The position numbers were made by a program, and so were the translations under genes. A stretch of DNA of 53,488 nt from an uncultured Eubacterium sp. (GTDB lineage Bacteria; Bacillota; Clostridia; Lachnospirales; Lachnospiraceae), in NCBI GenBank assembly GCA_910586445.1, contig CAJUHV010000002.1:79194-132681 (forward strand), read 5' to 3'. This document shows positions 24,798 to 33,300 of this stretch, piece after piece (position 1 is the first letter of the stretch; the number at the start of each line of letters is the position of its first letter). Below the pieces are notes generated by a model, which saw only the letters and a program-made list of their open reading frames with translations, was not told the DNA's origin and ran no database searches.

Positions 24798-26861
24798 ATG
24801 ATTCGCATACAGCAAATAAAAATGCCTCTAAAACATAATAAAAATGATATTGAATTGAAAATACGCAGACTGCTGCGTTTAAAGCCGGATCAGGAATTTT
24901 CTTTTCATATTTTTAAACAGTCTATAGATGCACGGCGCAAAAGTGAAGTTGTATATGTATACACAGTAGACGTTATGTTAAAACCGGATGATTTTTCGCA
25001 GGATCTGGATCAAAAACAGTATTTTGGAAAAAATCAGCATTCGGAAATAAATCAGAATTCTGGAAAAAATCAGAATTCGGAAATAAAACAGCAATTTGAA
25101 AAAAAACAGCATTCCGAAAAAAATCAGCCTCTTGAAAAAAGTCGGCAGCTTGAAAAAAGACTGTATTTCGAAGAAAAACAGCATTCCAAAGAAAAACAGT
25201 GTTTGACAAAAGAAAGACCAGAAAACTGTAGTCTGGAAAAGAAGCTTGTACAAAAACTTCACAATAAAAATATTATGTTAACCAAGCGGAATCATTACAC
25301 TTTTCCAAAAACCGGACAAGCGGAATTAAGCTGCCGTCCGGTCATTGCAGGGAGCGGCCCGGCAGGATTATTCTGCGCATACCTGTTGGCACTGCACGGC
25401 TATCGGCCGATTATTTTAGAACGCGGCAGAAAAGTGGAAGACAGGCAGCGGGATGTCGAAAATTTCTGGCGCGTCGGAGTCTTAGACACCTCTTCAAACG
25501 TACAATTCGGCGAAGGCGGTGCAGGTACATTTTCAGACGGAAAGCTAAATACACTGGTCAAAGACCCTGACGGAAGAAACCGTTTTGTACTGGATACGTT
25601 TGTACAGTGCGGGGCGGATGAAAGTATTTTGTATATCAACAAACCTCATATCGGCACAGACCATTTGATTCATGTCATAAAAAATATGAGGGAAAAAATC
25701 ACGCAGCTGGGCGGCACATTTTATTTTGAAACGCGCCTTAGTGATTTTCAGGTCAAAGACGGCAGAATCTGCTCTGTCACAGTAGAGCGTACAATATACA
25801 ACGAAGATCAATATAGGAACACAGATAAAAGTATTGAAACAGAGAACAGTGTTAAAACAGATCCATGTATTAAAACAGATGATTTTATCAAAACAGATGA
25901 TTTTATCAAAACAGATGATTTTATCAAAACAGATAATTTTATCAAAACAAATCAATGCATAAAAAAAGAAATCGAGCAGATCCCGATACAATTACTGGTA
26001 CTTGCGATCGGGCATAGTGCGAGAGATACGTTTGAGCTGCTGGAGCAGCGCCATCTGCCTATGGAGTCCAAAGCATTTGCAGTCGGATTCCGGGTAGAGC
26101 ATCCACAGAAAATGATCGATCTGCACCAATATCAGGGAGCTGACCTGACATATCTGCCGACGGCTTCTTATAAAGTGACAGCTGCATATCAGGCACCGTC
26201 AGACTATAAACGCGGCATTTATTCCTTCTGCATGTGTCCGGGCGGTTATGTAGTCAATGCTTCTTCTGAGAAAGGAAGGCTGGCAGTAAACGGCATGAGC
26301 TATCACGGGCGTAACGGATGTAATGCAAACAGCGCCATTATTGTATCGGTGGCACCACAGGATTTTCCTAGGACCAGCACGCAGTCCCTTAGCGGCATAG
26401 CATTTCAAAGAAAACTGGAAGAGCGTGCCTTTATGCTTGGTGCGGGAAAGATTCCGCAGCAGCTGTATGGTGATTTTAAGGCAGGGCGTATGACCGCGCA
26501 CTACGGTGATTTCACATCCCAGACAAAAGGTGCCTGCACATTTGCAGATCTGGGAGAGCTGCTGCCGGATTCTGTGAAAGAAGCCTGGATTTACGGAATG
26601 GAGCGTTTTGCAGATTATATACCGGGTTTTAACCGCTATGACGCGATATTATCCGGCATTGAAAGCCGTACTTCATCGCCTGTACGTATTCTGCGCGATG
26701 AACATGGTGAAAGCACAGTGCAGGGAATCTACCCATGCGGAGAAGGCGCCGGATATGCAGGCGGTATTATGTCGGCAGCCATGGACGGCATTAAGACAGC
26801 AGAAAAGATCGGTATGCGGTTTAAACCTATGCAGACAGAACAAACGATAGAAAACAGATGA
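24798..26861 (+). CDS. COG2509-type FAD-dependent dehydrogenase with two repeat insertions
   Basis: The 687-residue protein belongs to the uncharacterised FAD-dependent dehydrogenases, usually about 530-560 residues. The N-terminal ferredoxin-like part (1-65) is followed by an inserted hexapeptide repeat (residues 78-137). The FAD motif AGSGPAGLFCAYLLA comes next, then QFGEGGAGTFSDGKL. A second insertion of four KTDDFI/KTDNFI units (residues 359-382) sits in a surface loop. C-terminal PCGEGAGYAGGIMSAAMDG is normal. The insertions keep the frame and leave all core motifs intact, so the enzyme is probably functional. No strong ribosome site is visible (AAGAAAGAG). Its last codons already match the minisatellite that follows. 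Confidence 0.85.
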   Translation: MIRIQQIKMPLKHNKNDIELKIRRLLRLKPDQEFSFHIFKQSIDARRKSEVVYVYTVDVMLKPDDFSQDLDQKQYFGKNQHSEINQNSGKNQNSEIKQQFEKKQHSEKNQPLEKSRQLEKRLYFEEKQHSKEKQCLTKERPENCSLEKKLVQKLHNKNIMLTKRNHYTFPKTGQAELSCRPVIAGSGPAGLFCAYLLALHGYRPIILERGRKVEDRQRDVENFWRVGVLDTSSNVQFGEGGAGTFSDGKLNTLVKDPDGRNRFVLDTFVQCGADESILYINKPHIGTDHLIHVIKNMREKITQLGGTFYFETRLSDFQVKDGRICSVTVERTIYNEDQYRNTDKSIETENSVKTDPCIKTDDFIKTDDFIKTDDFIKTDNFIKTNQCIKKEIEQIPIQLLVLAIGHSARDTFELLEQRHLPMESKAFAVGFRVEHPQKMIDLHQYQGADLTYLPTASYKVTAAYQAPSDYKRGIYSFCMCPGGYVVNASSEKGRLAVNGMSYHGRNGCNANSAIIVSVAPQDFPRTSTQSLSGIAFQRKLEERAFMLGAGKIPQQLYGDFKAGRMTAHYGDFTSQTKGACTFADLGELLPDSVKEAWIYGMERFADYIPGFNRYDAILSGIESRTSSPVRILRDEHGESTVQGIYPCGEGAGYAGGIMSAAMDGIKTAEKIGMRFKPMQTEQTIENR
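25029..25208. repeat. In-frame 18-nt (hexapeptide) repeat in the COG2509-like gene
   Basis: Ten degenerate 18-nt units encode variants of KNQHSE (for example INQNSG, KKQHSE, KNQPLE). The repeat inserts about 60 charged, Gln-rich residues ahead of the FAD domain. Confidence 0.75.
25872..25943. repeat. In-frame 18-nt repeat encoding KTDDFI
   Basis: Units at 25872, 25890 and 25908 are identical 18-mers, and the fourth at 25926 has one base changed. Degenerate relatives extend to both sides (about 25815-25970). Confidence 0.85.
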
Positions 26862-27133
26862 TAAGCAAACGATAAAACAGAAGATAAACAAACAGCCGAA
26901 CAAACGATAAAACAAACGATGGAGAACAGAAGATAAACAAACAGCAGAACAAACGATAGAGAACAGAAAATAAACAAACTAAACAAACAGCAGAACAAGC
27001 GATAAAACAAACGATAGAGAACAGAAAATAAACAAACGGCAAAACAAGCGATAGAGAACAGAAGATAAACAGACGACAAAACAAGCGATAGAGGATAGAC
27101 GATAAACGATAAACAAACGATAGAAGAGCGAGG
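26841..27133. repeat. 37-nt minisatellite between the COG2509-like gene and mutS
   Basis: About ten copies start with CAARCGATA at 26841, 26866, 26901, 26913, 26950, 26996, 27008, 27045, 27082 and 27114. Full copies are 37 nt long (26913, 27008, 27045); others are 12, 32, 35 or 46 nt. The first copy lies inside the last codons of the upstream gene and the last ends at the mutS ribosome site. No terminator or other gene is present in 26862-27142. Confidence 0.85.
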
Positions 27134-27142
27134 AAAAGTAAT

Positions 27143-29803
27143 ATGGCAGATATGATGTCAGAAGCAACGCCGATGATGCGGCAATATTTGGAAATAAAGA
27201 ACGGCTACAAGGACTGTATTTTATTTTACCGTCTGGGCGATTTTTATGAAATGTTTTTTGAAGATGCATTAAAAGCCTCAGAAGAGCTGGAGCTGACTCT
27301 GACCGGAAAAAACTGCGGCCTGAACGAGCGTGCACCGATGTGCGGTGTACCTTATCATTCTGTCGAAGGATATTTGAACAAGCTGGTAGAAAAAGGGCAC
27401 AAAGTCGCGATCTGTGAGCAGGTGGAAGATCCCAAGCAGACGCGGGGAATCGTACACCGCGAGGTCATCCGTATCGTTACGCCTGGCACAAATACGAATA
27501 TGCAGGCGCTTGACGAATCTAAAAATAATTATATTATGTCTATCGTATACCTAAACGGGCGTTATGGGGTGTCTACCGCGGATGTGACAACCGGCGATTA
27601 TTATGTTACAGAAATCGAGACAGAGCCAAAGCTCCTGGATGAGATTCATAAATTTGCCCCGTCCGAAATTATCTGCAACGAAGCTTTTTATGTCAGCGGC
27701 ATAGATATAGAAGATATTCACTCGCGTCTGGGAATCAGCATTTCTTCTCTGGACGCATGGTACTTTACAGACGAGACAGCCGTATCGACACTGCTTTCAC
27801 ATTTTAAAGTCAACAGCATGGAAGGCCTTGGGCTGAAAGACTATCCAAGCGGCACGACAGCAGCGGGCGTTCTGCTGAAATATTTGTACGAGACACAGAA
27901 AAATTCACTGGAGCATATGTCATCCATTCATCCGTATACAACCGGCATGTTTATGGTGATCGACAGCTCGACAAGACGCAATCTGGAGCTGGTAGAAACT
28001 ATGCGCGAGAAGCAGAAACGCGGCTCTCTGCTCTGGGTGCTCGATAAGACAAAAACGGCGATGGGAGCACGCATGTTAAGGTCGTATGTTGAGCAGCCTT
28101 TGATCGAACGCAGCGAAATCGAACGCCGTTACGATGCAGTGGAAGAATTAAATGCAAATATGATTGACCGTGAGGAAGTCCGTGAATACCTGCATCCGAT
28201 TCATGATCTGGAGCGGCTGATTACGCGTGTGACTTACCAGACAGCCAATCCAAGAGATTTGATTGCACTGCAGGGATCTGTAAAGATGATTGCCCCGATC
28301 AAACAGCTTCTGGAAGATTTTCATTGTCCGCTCTTAATGCAGATTCAAGAGGAAATGGACGCATTAGAAGATATTTATACGCTGATTGAACTTTCAATCG
28401 AGGAAGAAGCACCGATTTCAGTCCGCGACGGCGGCATTTTAAAAAACGGGTACAAAGAAGATATCGACAAGCTGCGTGAGGCCCGCACAAACGGCAAGAC
28501 CTGGCTTGCCGATATCGAAAAGCGTGAACGGGAAGAAACAGGCATTAAAAATCTTAAAATTAAATATAACAAAGTATTCGGCTACTATCTGGAAGTGACA
28601 AATTCTTATAAAAATATGGTTCCAGACCGATATGTGCGCAGGCAGACACTTGCCAATGCCGAACGGTACATAACGCCGGAGTTAAAAGAGCTGGAAGATA
28701 CGATTTTAGGTGCGGAAGATAAGCTGGTAGCACTGGAATATGAATATTTCTGTGAAATCCGAAAAAAAATCGCAGATGAGGTCATACGCATCCAGCAGAC
28801 CGCAAAGGCTGTCGCCACGCTGGACGTGCTTGTATCGCTTGCAGTCGTAGCAGAAGAAAACCATTACTGTCGCCCAAAACTGAATGCCTCTGGAATCATA
28901 AATATTCACGAAGGACGCCATCCTGTTGTCGAAAAGATGATCAGCCATGATATGTTTATTACAAACGATACCTATCTGGACAATGAGGACAGCCGGATTT
29001 CGATTATTACCGGCCCGAATATGGCGGGCAAATCCACCTATATGCGCCAGACTGCTTTGATTGTAATGATGGCACAGATGGGCAGCTTTGTTCCGGCAAA
29101 ATCGGCAGATATTGGTCTTGTAGACCGTGTATTCACGAGAGTAGGCGCATCGGATGATCTTGCCAGCGGCCAGAGTACGTTTATGGTTGAGATGAACGAG
29201 GTCGCAAACATACTGCGCAATGCGACCAGCCAGAGTCTTTTGATCTTAGACGAAATCGGCCGCGGAACAAGTACATTTGACGGATTAAGCATTGCATGGG
29301 CAGTAGTAGAACATATTTCAAATCCAAAGCTGCTGGGGGCAAAGACGCTGTTTGCGACGCACTACCATGAGCTGACCGAACTGGAAGGAAAGCTGGATAA
29401 TGTGAACAACTACTGCATAGCCGTTAAGGAAAAAGGCGATGACATCGTATTTCTGCGCAAAATCGTAAAAGGCGGTGCAGACAAAAGCTACGGCATACAG
29501 GTAGCGAAGCTGGCAGGCGTGCCAGAGAGCGTAATCGTGCGGGCAAAAGAAATTGTAGAAGAGCTGAGTGCAAACGACATTACTGAAATCGCAAAAAATC
29601 TGACCGTGCACACTGCTCCTAAAAAGCCGAAAAAGAAAGCTCGCACAGATACCGTAGACTTAGAACAGATTTCCCTTTTTGATACGGTAAAGGATGACGA
29701 TATTATTGATGAGCTGCGAAATGTAGACATCAGCTCCATGACACCGTTAGAAGCGATGAATAAATTAAACGAACTGCAGAATAAGGTTAAAAACAGATGG
29801 TAA
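27143..29803 (+). CDS. mutS: DNA mismatch repair protein MutS
   Basis: The 886-residue protein has the N-terminal mismatch-reading segment with the Phe-x-Glu motif in DFYEMFFEDA (about residues 33-42). Connector, lever and clamp domains follow, then the ABC-type ATPase with Walker A GPNMAGKST at 624-632 and LILDEIGRGTS. The C-terminal tail carries a beta-clamp-like motif, QISLF. It recognises mismatches and recruits MutL, encoded 157 nt downstream. GAGGAAAAG precedes the ATG. Transcription must come through, or start in, the minisatellite upstream. Confidence 0.97.
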   Translation: MADMMSEATPMMRQYLEIKNGYKDCILFYRLGDFYEMFFEDALKASEELELTLTGKNCGLNERAPMCGVPYHSVEGYLNKLVEKGHKVAICEQVEDPKQTRGIVHREVIRIVTPGTNTNMQALDESKNNYIMSIVYLNGRYGVSTADVTTGDYYVTEIETEPKLLDEIHKFAPSEIICNEAFYVSGIDIEDIHSRLGISISSLDAWYFTDETAVSTLLSHFKVNSMEGLGLKDYPSGTTAAGVLLKYLYETQKNSLEHMSSIHPYTTGMFMVIDSSTRRNLELVETMREKQKRGSLLWVLDKTKTAMGARMLRSYVEQPLIERSEIERRYDAVEELNANMIDREEVREYLHPIHDLERLITRVTYQTANPRDLIALQGSVKMIAPIKQLLEDFHCPLLMQIQEEMDALEDIYTLIELSIEEEAPISVRDGGILKNGYKEDIDKLREARTNGKTWLADIEKREREETGIKNLKIKYNKVFGYYLEVTNSYKNMVPDRYVRRQTLANAERYITPELKELEDTILGAEDKLVALEYEYFCEIRKKIADEVIRIQQTAKAVATLDVLVSLAVVAEENHYCRPKLNASGIINIHEGRHPVVEKMISHDMFITNDTYLDNEDSRISIITGPNMAGKSTYMRQTALIVMMAQMGSFVPAKSADIGLVDRVFTRVGASDDLASGQSTFMVEMNEVANILRNATSQSLLILDEIGRGTSTFDGLSIAWAVVEHISNPKLLGAKTLFATHYHELTELEGKLDNVNNYCIAVKEKGDDIVFLRKIVKGGADKSYGIQVAKLAGVPESVIVRAKEIVEELSANDITEIAKNLTVHTAPKKPKKKARTDTVDLEQISLFDTVKDDDIIDELRNVDISSMTPLEAMNKLNELQNKVKNRW

Positions 29804-29850
29804 ACTGACCGTTATTTGAAATATATTTGGTTCGATGAAAATTTATACTG

Positions 29851-29898
29851 GAGCGTGTTTGAAAAATGCTTTCTGTCAAATAGTTTTCAAACACGCTC
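29851..29898. mobile_element. Short copy of the foldback element between mutS and mutL
   Basis: A perfect 15-bp inverted repeat (29851-29865 with 29884-29898) has an 18-nt loop. Its first 26 nt are identical to 12285-12310 of the 164-bp element, so it looks like an internally deleted derivative. It may influence read-through from mutS to mutL but lacks a T tract. Confidence 0.65.
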
Positions 29899-29960
29899 TA
29901 GGTTACAAAACATAACGGCTAAAAGAATAAACGTTTAACGGATAATTAAGGAGGCGCTAA

Positions 29961-32300
29961 ATGGCGGACATACAGGTATTAGACGAGCAGACGATTGACC
30001 AGATCGCGGCGGGAGAAGTCGTAGAACGCCCGTCGTCCGTCGTCAAAGAGCTTGTAGAAAATGCAGTGGATGCAAAAGCGACTGCGATCACGATCGAAAT
30101 CAAAGACGGCGGCATATCTTTCATCCGCATAACAGATAATGGACAGGGTATCCCAAAAGCACAGGTGCCGACCGCTTTTTTGCGCCATGCGACAAGCAAG
30201 CTGAAAAGCATCGAGGACCTGCTTACGATTTCATCTCTAGGGTTTCGGGGAGAAGCGCTTTCCAGCATAGCAGCCGTAGCGCAGGTCGAGCTGATTACAA
30301 AGACATCCGGCGAATTAACCGGCACAAAGTATGTAATCGAAGGCTCAAAGCAAAAAAGCATTGAGGATATCGGAGCGCCTGACGGAACGACTTTTTTGGT
30401 GCGGAATCTATTTTATAATACGCCTGCCAGGCAGAAATTTTTAAAATCTGCACAGACAGAAGCCTCTTATATCAGCTCAATGGCAGAGCGTCTGGCACTG
30501 TCACATCCAGATATTTCATTCCAGTTTATTGTAAACAACCAGCCGAAGCTGCATACAAACGGCAGCTCGCAGGTAAAAGATATTATATACCATATATTTG
30601 GCAGGGAGATCGCAGCAGGCGTGCTTGCGCTGGAGGCACAGCATGAACTGCTCAGCGTCAGCGGCTATATCGGCAAACCGTTTATATCCAGAGGAAACCG
30701 CAATTTTGAGACTTACTTTATCAACGGGCGGTATATCAAAAGCGCTTTGATTACAAAATGCATTGAAGACGCATACAGGCCGTATTTAATGAAGCACCAG
30801 TATCCGTTTACCGTGCTGCAGATTACGATAGACAGCCGCCTGATCGATGTCAATGTACATCCGGCCAAAATGGAAATCCGCTTTCGACGGGGAGAAGAAA
30901 TCTATAAAATCCTGACCGCTGCCATAAAAAACGCTCTGGAGCATAAAGATCTGATACCGCAGGTGCCGCCCAAAGACAAGGCAGATGAAGAAAAAAGGCC
31001 CCACATCCAACGCCGTCCAGAGCCTTTTGAAAAAAACAGGCTGCAGGCAGCTGCCGAATCGGTAAGAAAGGACAGCCCTTACGAACGCAAATACGGGCAT
31101 ATGCAGCCTATCAAGCAGACCGCACAGGATTTACGGGAGCTTTCCGTATTTGACTGTCCACAGAGTATGAAAGATGAATCCGGCAGTCCTAGATCAGATC
31201 ATTTGCTACAAGTTCCATCGCAAAACAATGCGCAGGATTCATCGCAGGCTCCGATGCAAAATACCGTGCAAGATACGTTACAAGCTAATGCTGTGCAGGA
31301 TTCATCGCAAAATGCAGCTGAAAATGCTGCGCAGGATACGCTGCAGGCTCCGATGCAGAATGCTGCACAAGTTTCATTACAGGCTCCGATGCAGAATGCT
31401 GCACAAGTTTCATTACAGGCTCCGATGCAGAATGCTGTACAGAATCTGCATGCTGTAGGGGAGCACCTGTCCGGGAAGGCCCTGTCACAAAATCCACAGT
31501 CTGCAGATACCGCTTCAGCAGAAGGCATACTGCCGGAGGCTGCAGATCAGCCGCCTGCTGCGCAAAGGAATGGAGCTTATATGGAAGGCTTCACGTATTT
31601 AGAAGCAAAAGACAAGCCTTTAGATCAATCATATCAAACATATAAAACAGACCAAACATATGAACAGCTTTCCATAGCCGAAGCAGGCTCCTATCATGCA
31701 GACTTTATACAAGAGGCAAAGCGCCGGAATTATACGATCATCGGGCAGCTGTTTGATACGTACTGGCTGGTTCAGGTGGAAAACGAGCTGTTTATTATAG
31801 ACCAGCATGCAGCGCATGAAAAAGTATTATATGAAAAAATAATGGCACAATTATCCTTACATGAATTTACTTCCCAGCAGATCAGCCCGCCTGTTATTGT
31901 GACGATGACAATGCCGGAGCAGGAGCTGTTTCAAAAATACAGGGAACAGTTCGAGCGCCTGGGCTTTGAGGTCAATTCGTTTGGAGGCAGGGAATATTCC
32001 ATCTGCGCAGTTCCGGCAAATCTGTACGGCTTAAACCAAAAAGAGCTGTTTATGGAAATGCTGGACGGCCTGTCGCATGACGCCGGCCGCGGCACGCCGG
32101 AGCTGATTTTGGAAAAAATAGCCTCGATGTCGTGCAAGGCTGCCGTAAAGGGGAGCCAGAGGCTGTCGCGCGCAGAGGTCGAAAAGCTGTTAAATGACCT
32201 TTTGGAGCTGGAAAATCCATACAACTGCCCGCATGGACGGCCTACCATTATTTCTATGACAAAGTCAGAAATCGAGCGGAAATTCAAGCGGATTGTGTAG
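29961..32300 (+). CDS. mutL: DNA mismatch repair endonuclease MutL with an expanded linker
   Basis: The 779-residue protein has an N-terminal GHKL ATPase (ENAVDAKAT, DNGQGI, GFRGEALSSIAAVA). The linker (about 345-560) is Gln/Ala-rich. The C-terminal endonuclease domain has DQHAAHEKVLYE and CPHGRP metal motifs, so this is a nicking-competent MutL, as expected where MutH is absent. Typical length is about 630-650; the extra residues are in the linker, including exact 36-nt repeats. AAGGAGG is 6 nt before the ATG. Confidence 0.96.
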   Translation: MADIQVLDEQTIDQIAAGEVVERPSSVVKELVENAVDAKATAITIEIKDGGISFIRITDNGQGIPKAQVPTAFLRHATSKLKSIEDLLTISSLGFRGEALSSIAAVAQVELITKTSGELTGTKYVIEGSKQKSIEDIGAPDGTTFLVRNLFYNTPARQKFLKSAQTEASYISSMAERLALSHPDISFQFIVNNQPKLHTNGSSQVKDIIYHIFGREIAAGVLALEAQHELLSVSGYIGKPFISRGNRNFETYFINGRYIKSALITKCIEDAYRPYLMKHQYPFTVLQITIDSRLIDVNVHPAKMEIRFRRGEEIYKILTAAIKNALEHKDLIPQVPPKDKADEEKRPHIQRRPEPFEKNRLQAAAESVRKDSPYERKYGHMQPIKQTAQDLRELSVFDCPQSMKDESGSPRSDHLLQVPSQNNAQDSSQAPMQNTVQDTLQANAVQDSSQNAAENAAQDTLQAPMQNAAQVSLQAPMQNAAQVSLQAPMQNAVQNLHAVGEHLSGKALSQNPQSADTASAEGILPEAADQPPAAQRNGAYMEGFTYLEAKDKPLDQSYQTYKTDQTYEQLSIAEAGSYHADFIQEAKRRNYTIIGQLFDTYWLVQVENELFIIDQHAAHEKVLYEKIMAQLSLHEFTSQQISPPVIVTMTMPEQELFQKYREQFERLGFEVNSFGGREYSICAVPANLYGLNQKELFMEMLDGLSHDAGRGTPELILEKIASMSCKAAVKGSQRLSRAEVEKLLNDLLELENPYNCPHGRPTIISMTKSEIERKFKRIV
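31344..31436. repeat. Exact 36-nt in-frame repeat in the mutL linker
   Basis: Units 31344-31379 and 31380-31415 are identical and encode QAPMQNAAQVSL; the third is truncated at 31436. Related degenerate units begin near 31207. Such perfect identity indicates recent duplication. Confidence 0.85.
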
Positions 32301-32325
32301 AAAACCAGCTGACGGAGGTGACAGC

Positions 32326-33300
32326 ATGAAAAAACCACTGATTATTTTAACCGGCCCGACCGCCGTAGGAAAGACCGAGCTTTCCATCCGGCTGGCAGAG
32401 GCGGCAGGCGGTGCGGTCATATCTGCGGATTCCATGCAGGTATACAAATACATGGACATCGGCTCTGCCAAAATCACAAAAGAACAAATGCAGGGCGTCA
32501 GACATTATTTAATCGACGAATTTCTGCCAGACGAAGAATTTAACGTCGTGCAGTTCCAAAAATATGCCAAAAAATATATGGAAGAAATTTATCAAAACGG
32601 ACAGATCCCGATTATCACGGGCGGTACCGGATTTTATATTCAGGCCGTGCTGTATGACATCGATTTTTCCAGACAGGATGCAGATGGGGAATACAGAAAA
32701 GAACTTGCGCAGACTGCCGAACAGTACGGCACGCAAAGGCTTCACCAGATGCTTTTGGAGGTAGATCCTGCCGCAGCCGGCTCGATACATCCAAATAATA
32801 AAAAGCGCCTGATACGCGCTTTAGAATTTTATAGGTTGACAGGAGGGAGAATATCTGAGCATAATGAAAGAGAGCACAAAAAACAGTCTCCGTACCAGTC
32901 TGCCTATTTTGTGCTGAACGATATCCGAAGCCGTCTTTATGAGCGCATAGACCGCCGCGTAGATGAAATGATGGAAAACGGGCTGTTAAATGAAGTGCAG
33001 CGGTTAAAAGATATGGGATATACCAAAGATCTCGTATCCATGCAGGGACTGGGCTATAAAGAGCTGTTTCCATATTTTGACAAGGAGTGTACGCTTGATG
33101 AGGCAGTATCTGTCATAAAACGGGATACCAGGCACTTTGCAAAGAGGCAGCTCACATGGTTTCGACGGGAAAAAGATGTCATATGGGTGAATAAAGACAT
33201 GTTTTCTTATGATAACGACAAAATTTTAGCATATATGAATGATATATTAAGAGAGCGAGGGATCATAAACAAGAATTATGGAACAAAAGAATGCGATTGA
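32326..33300 (+). CDS. miaA: tRNA dimethylallyltransferase
   Basis: The 324-residue enzyme adds the dimethylallyl group to A37 of tRNAs reading UNN codons. It has the P-loop GPTAVGKT (10-17), the DSMQVYKYMDIGSAK substrate motif, GGTGFYIQA and FRREKD near the C-terminus. ATG 32326 is set by GGAGGTG 5 nt upstream, 26 nt after mutL. The 3' end overlaps the next gene by 23 nt. Confidence 0.96.
   Translation: MKKPLIILTGPTAVGKTELSIRLAEAAGGAVISADSMQVYKYMDIGSAKITKEQMQGVRHYLIDEFLPDEEFNVVQFQKYAKKYMEEIYQNGQIPIITGGTGFYIQAVLYDIDFSRQDADGEYRKELAQTAEQYGTQRLHQMLLEVDPAAAGSIHPNNKKRLIRALEFYRLTGGRISEHNEREHKKQSPYQSAYFVLNDIRSRLYERIDRRVDEMMENGLLNEVQRLKDMGYTKDLVSMQGLGYKELFPYFDKECTLDEAVSVIKRDTRHFAKRQLTWFRREKDVIWVNKDMFSYDNDKILAYMNDILRERGIINKNYGTKECD

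Noticed and set aside
25545..25991. Minus-strand ORF with repeated CFDKII units
   Set aside because: It is the complement of the KTDDFI repeat inside the flavoprotein gene and has no independent gene signals.
26673..27335. Several overlapping minus-strand ORFs rich in Phe, Leu and Cys
   Set aside because: They are the complement of the purine-rich 37-nt repeat; open frames arise from the repeat composition, and they overlap the start of mutS and the end of the flavoprotein gene.
31199..31528. Minus-strand Cys/Ala-rich ORF with repeats
   Set aside because: Antisense shadow of the mutL linker repeats; no ribosome site or family resemblance.
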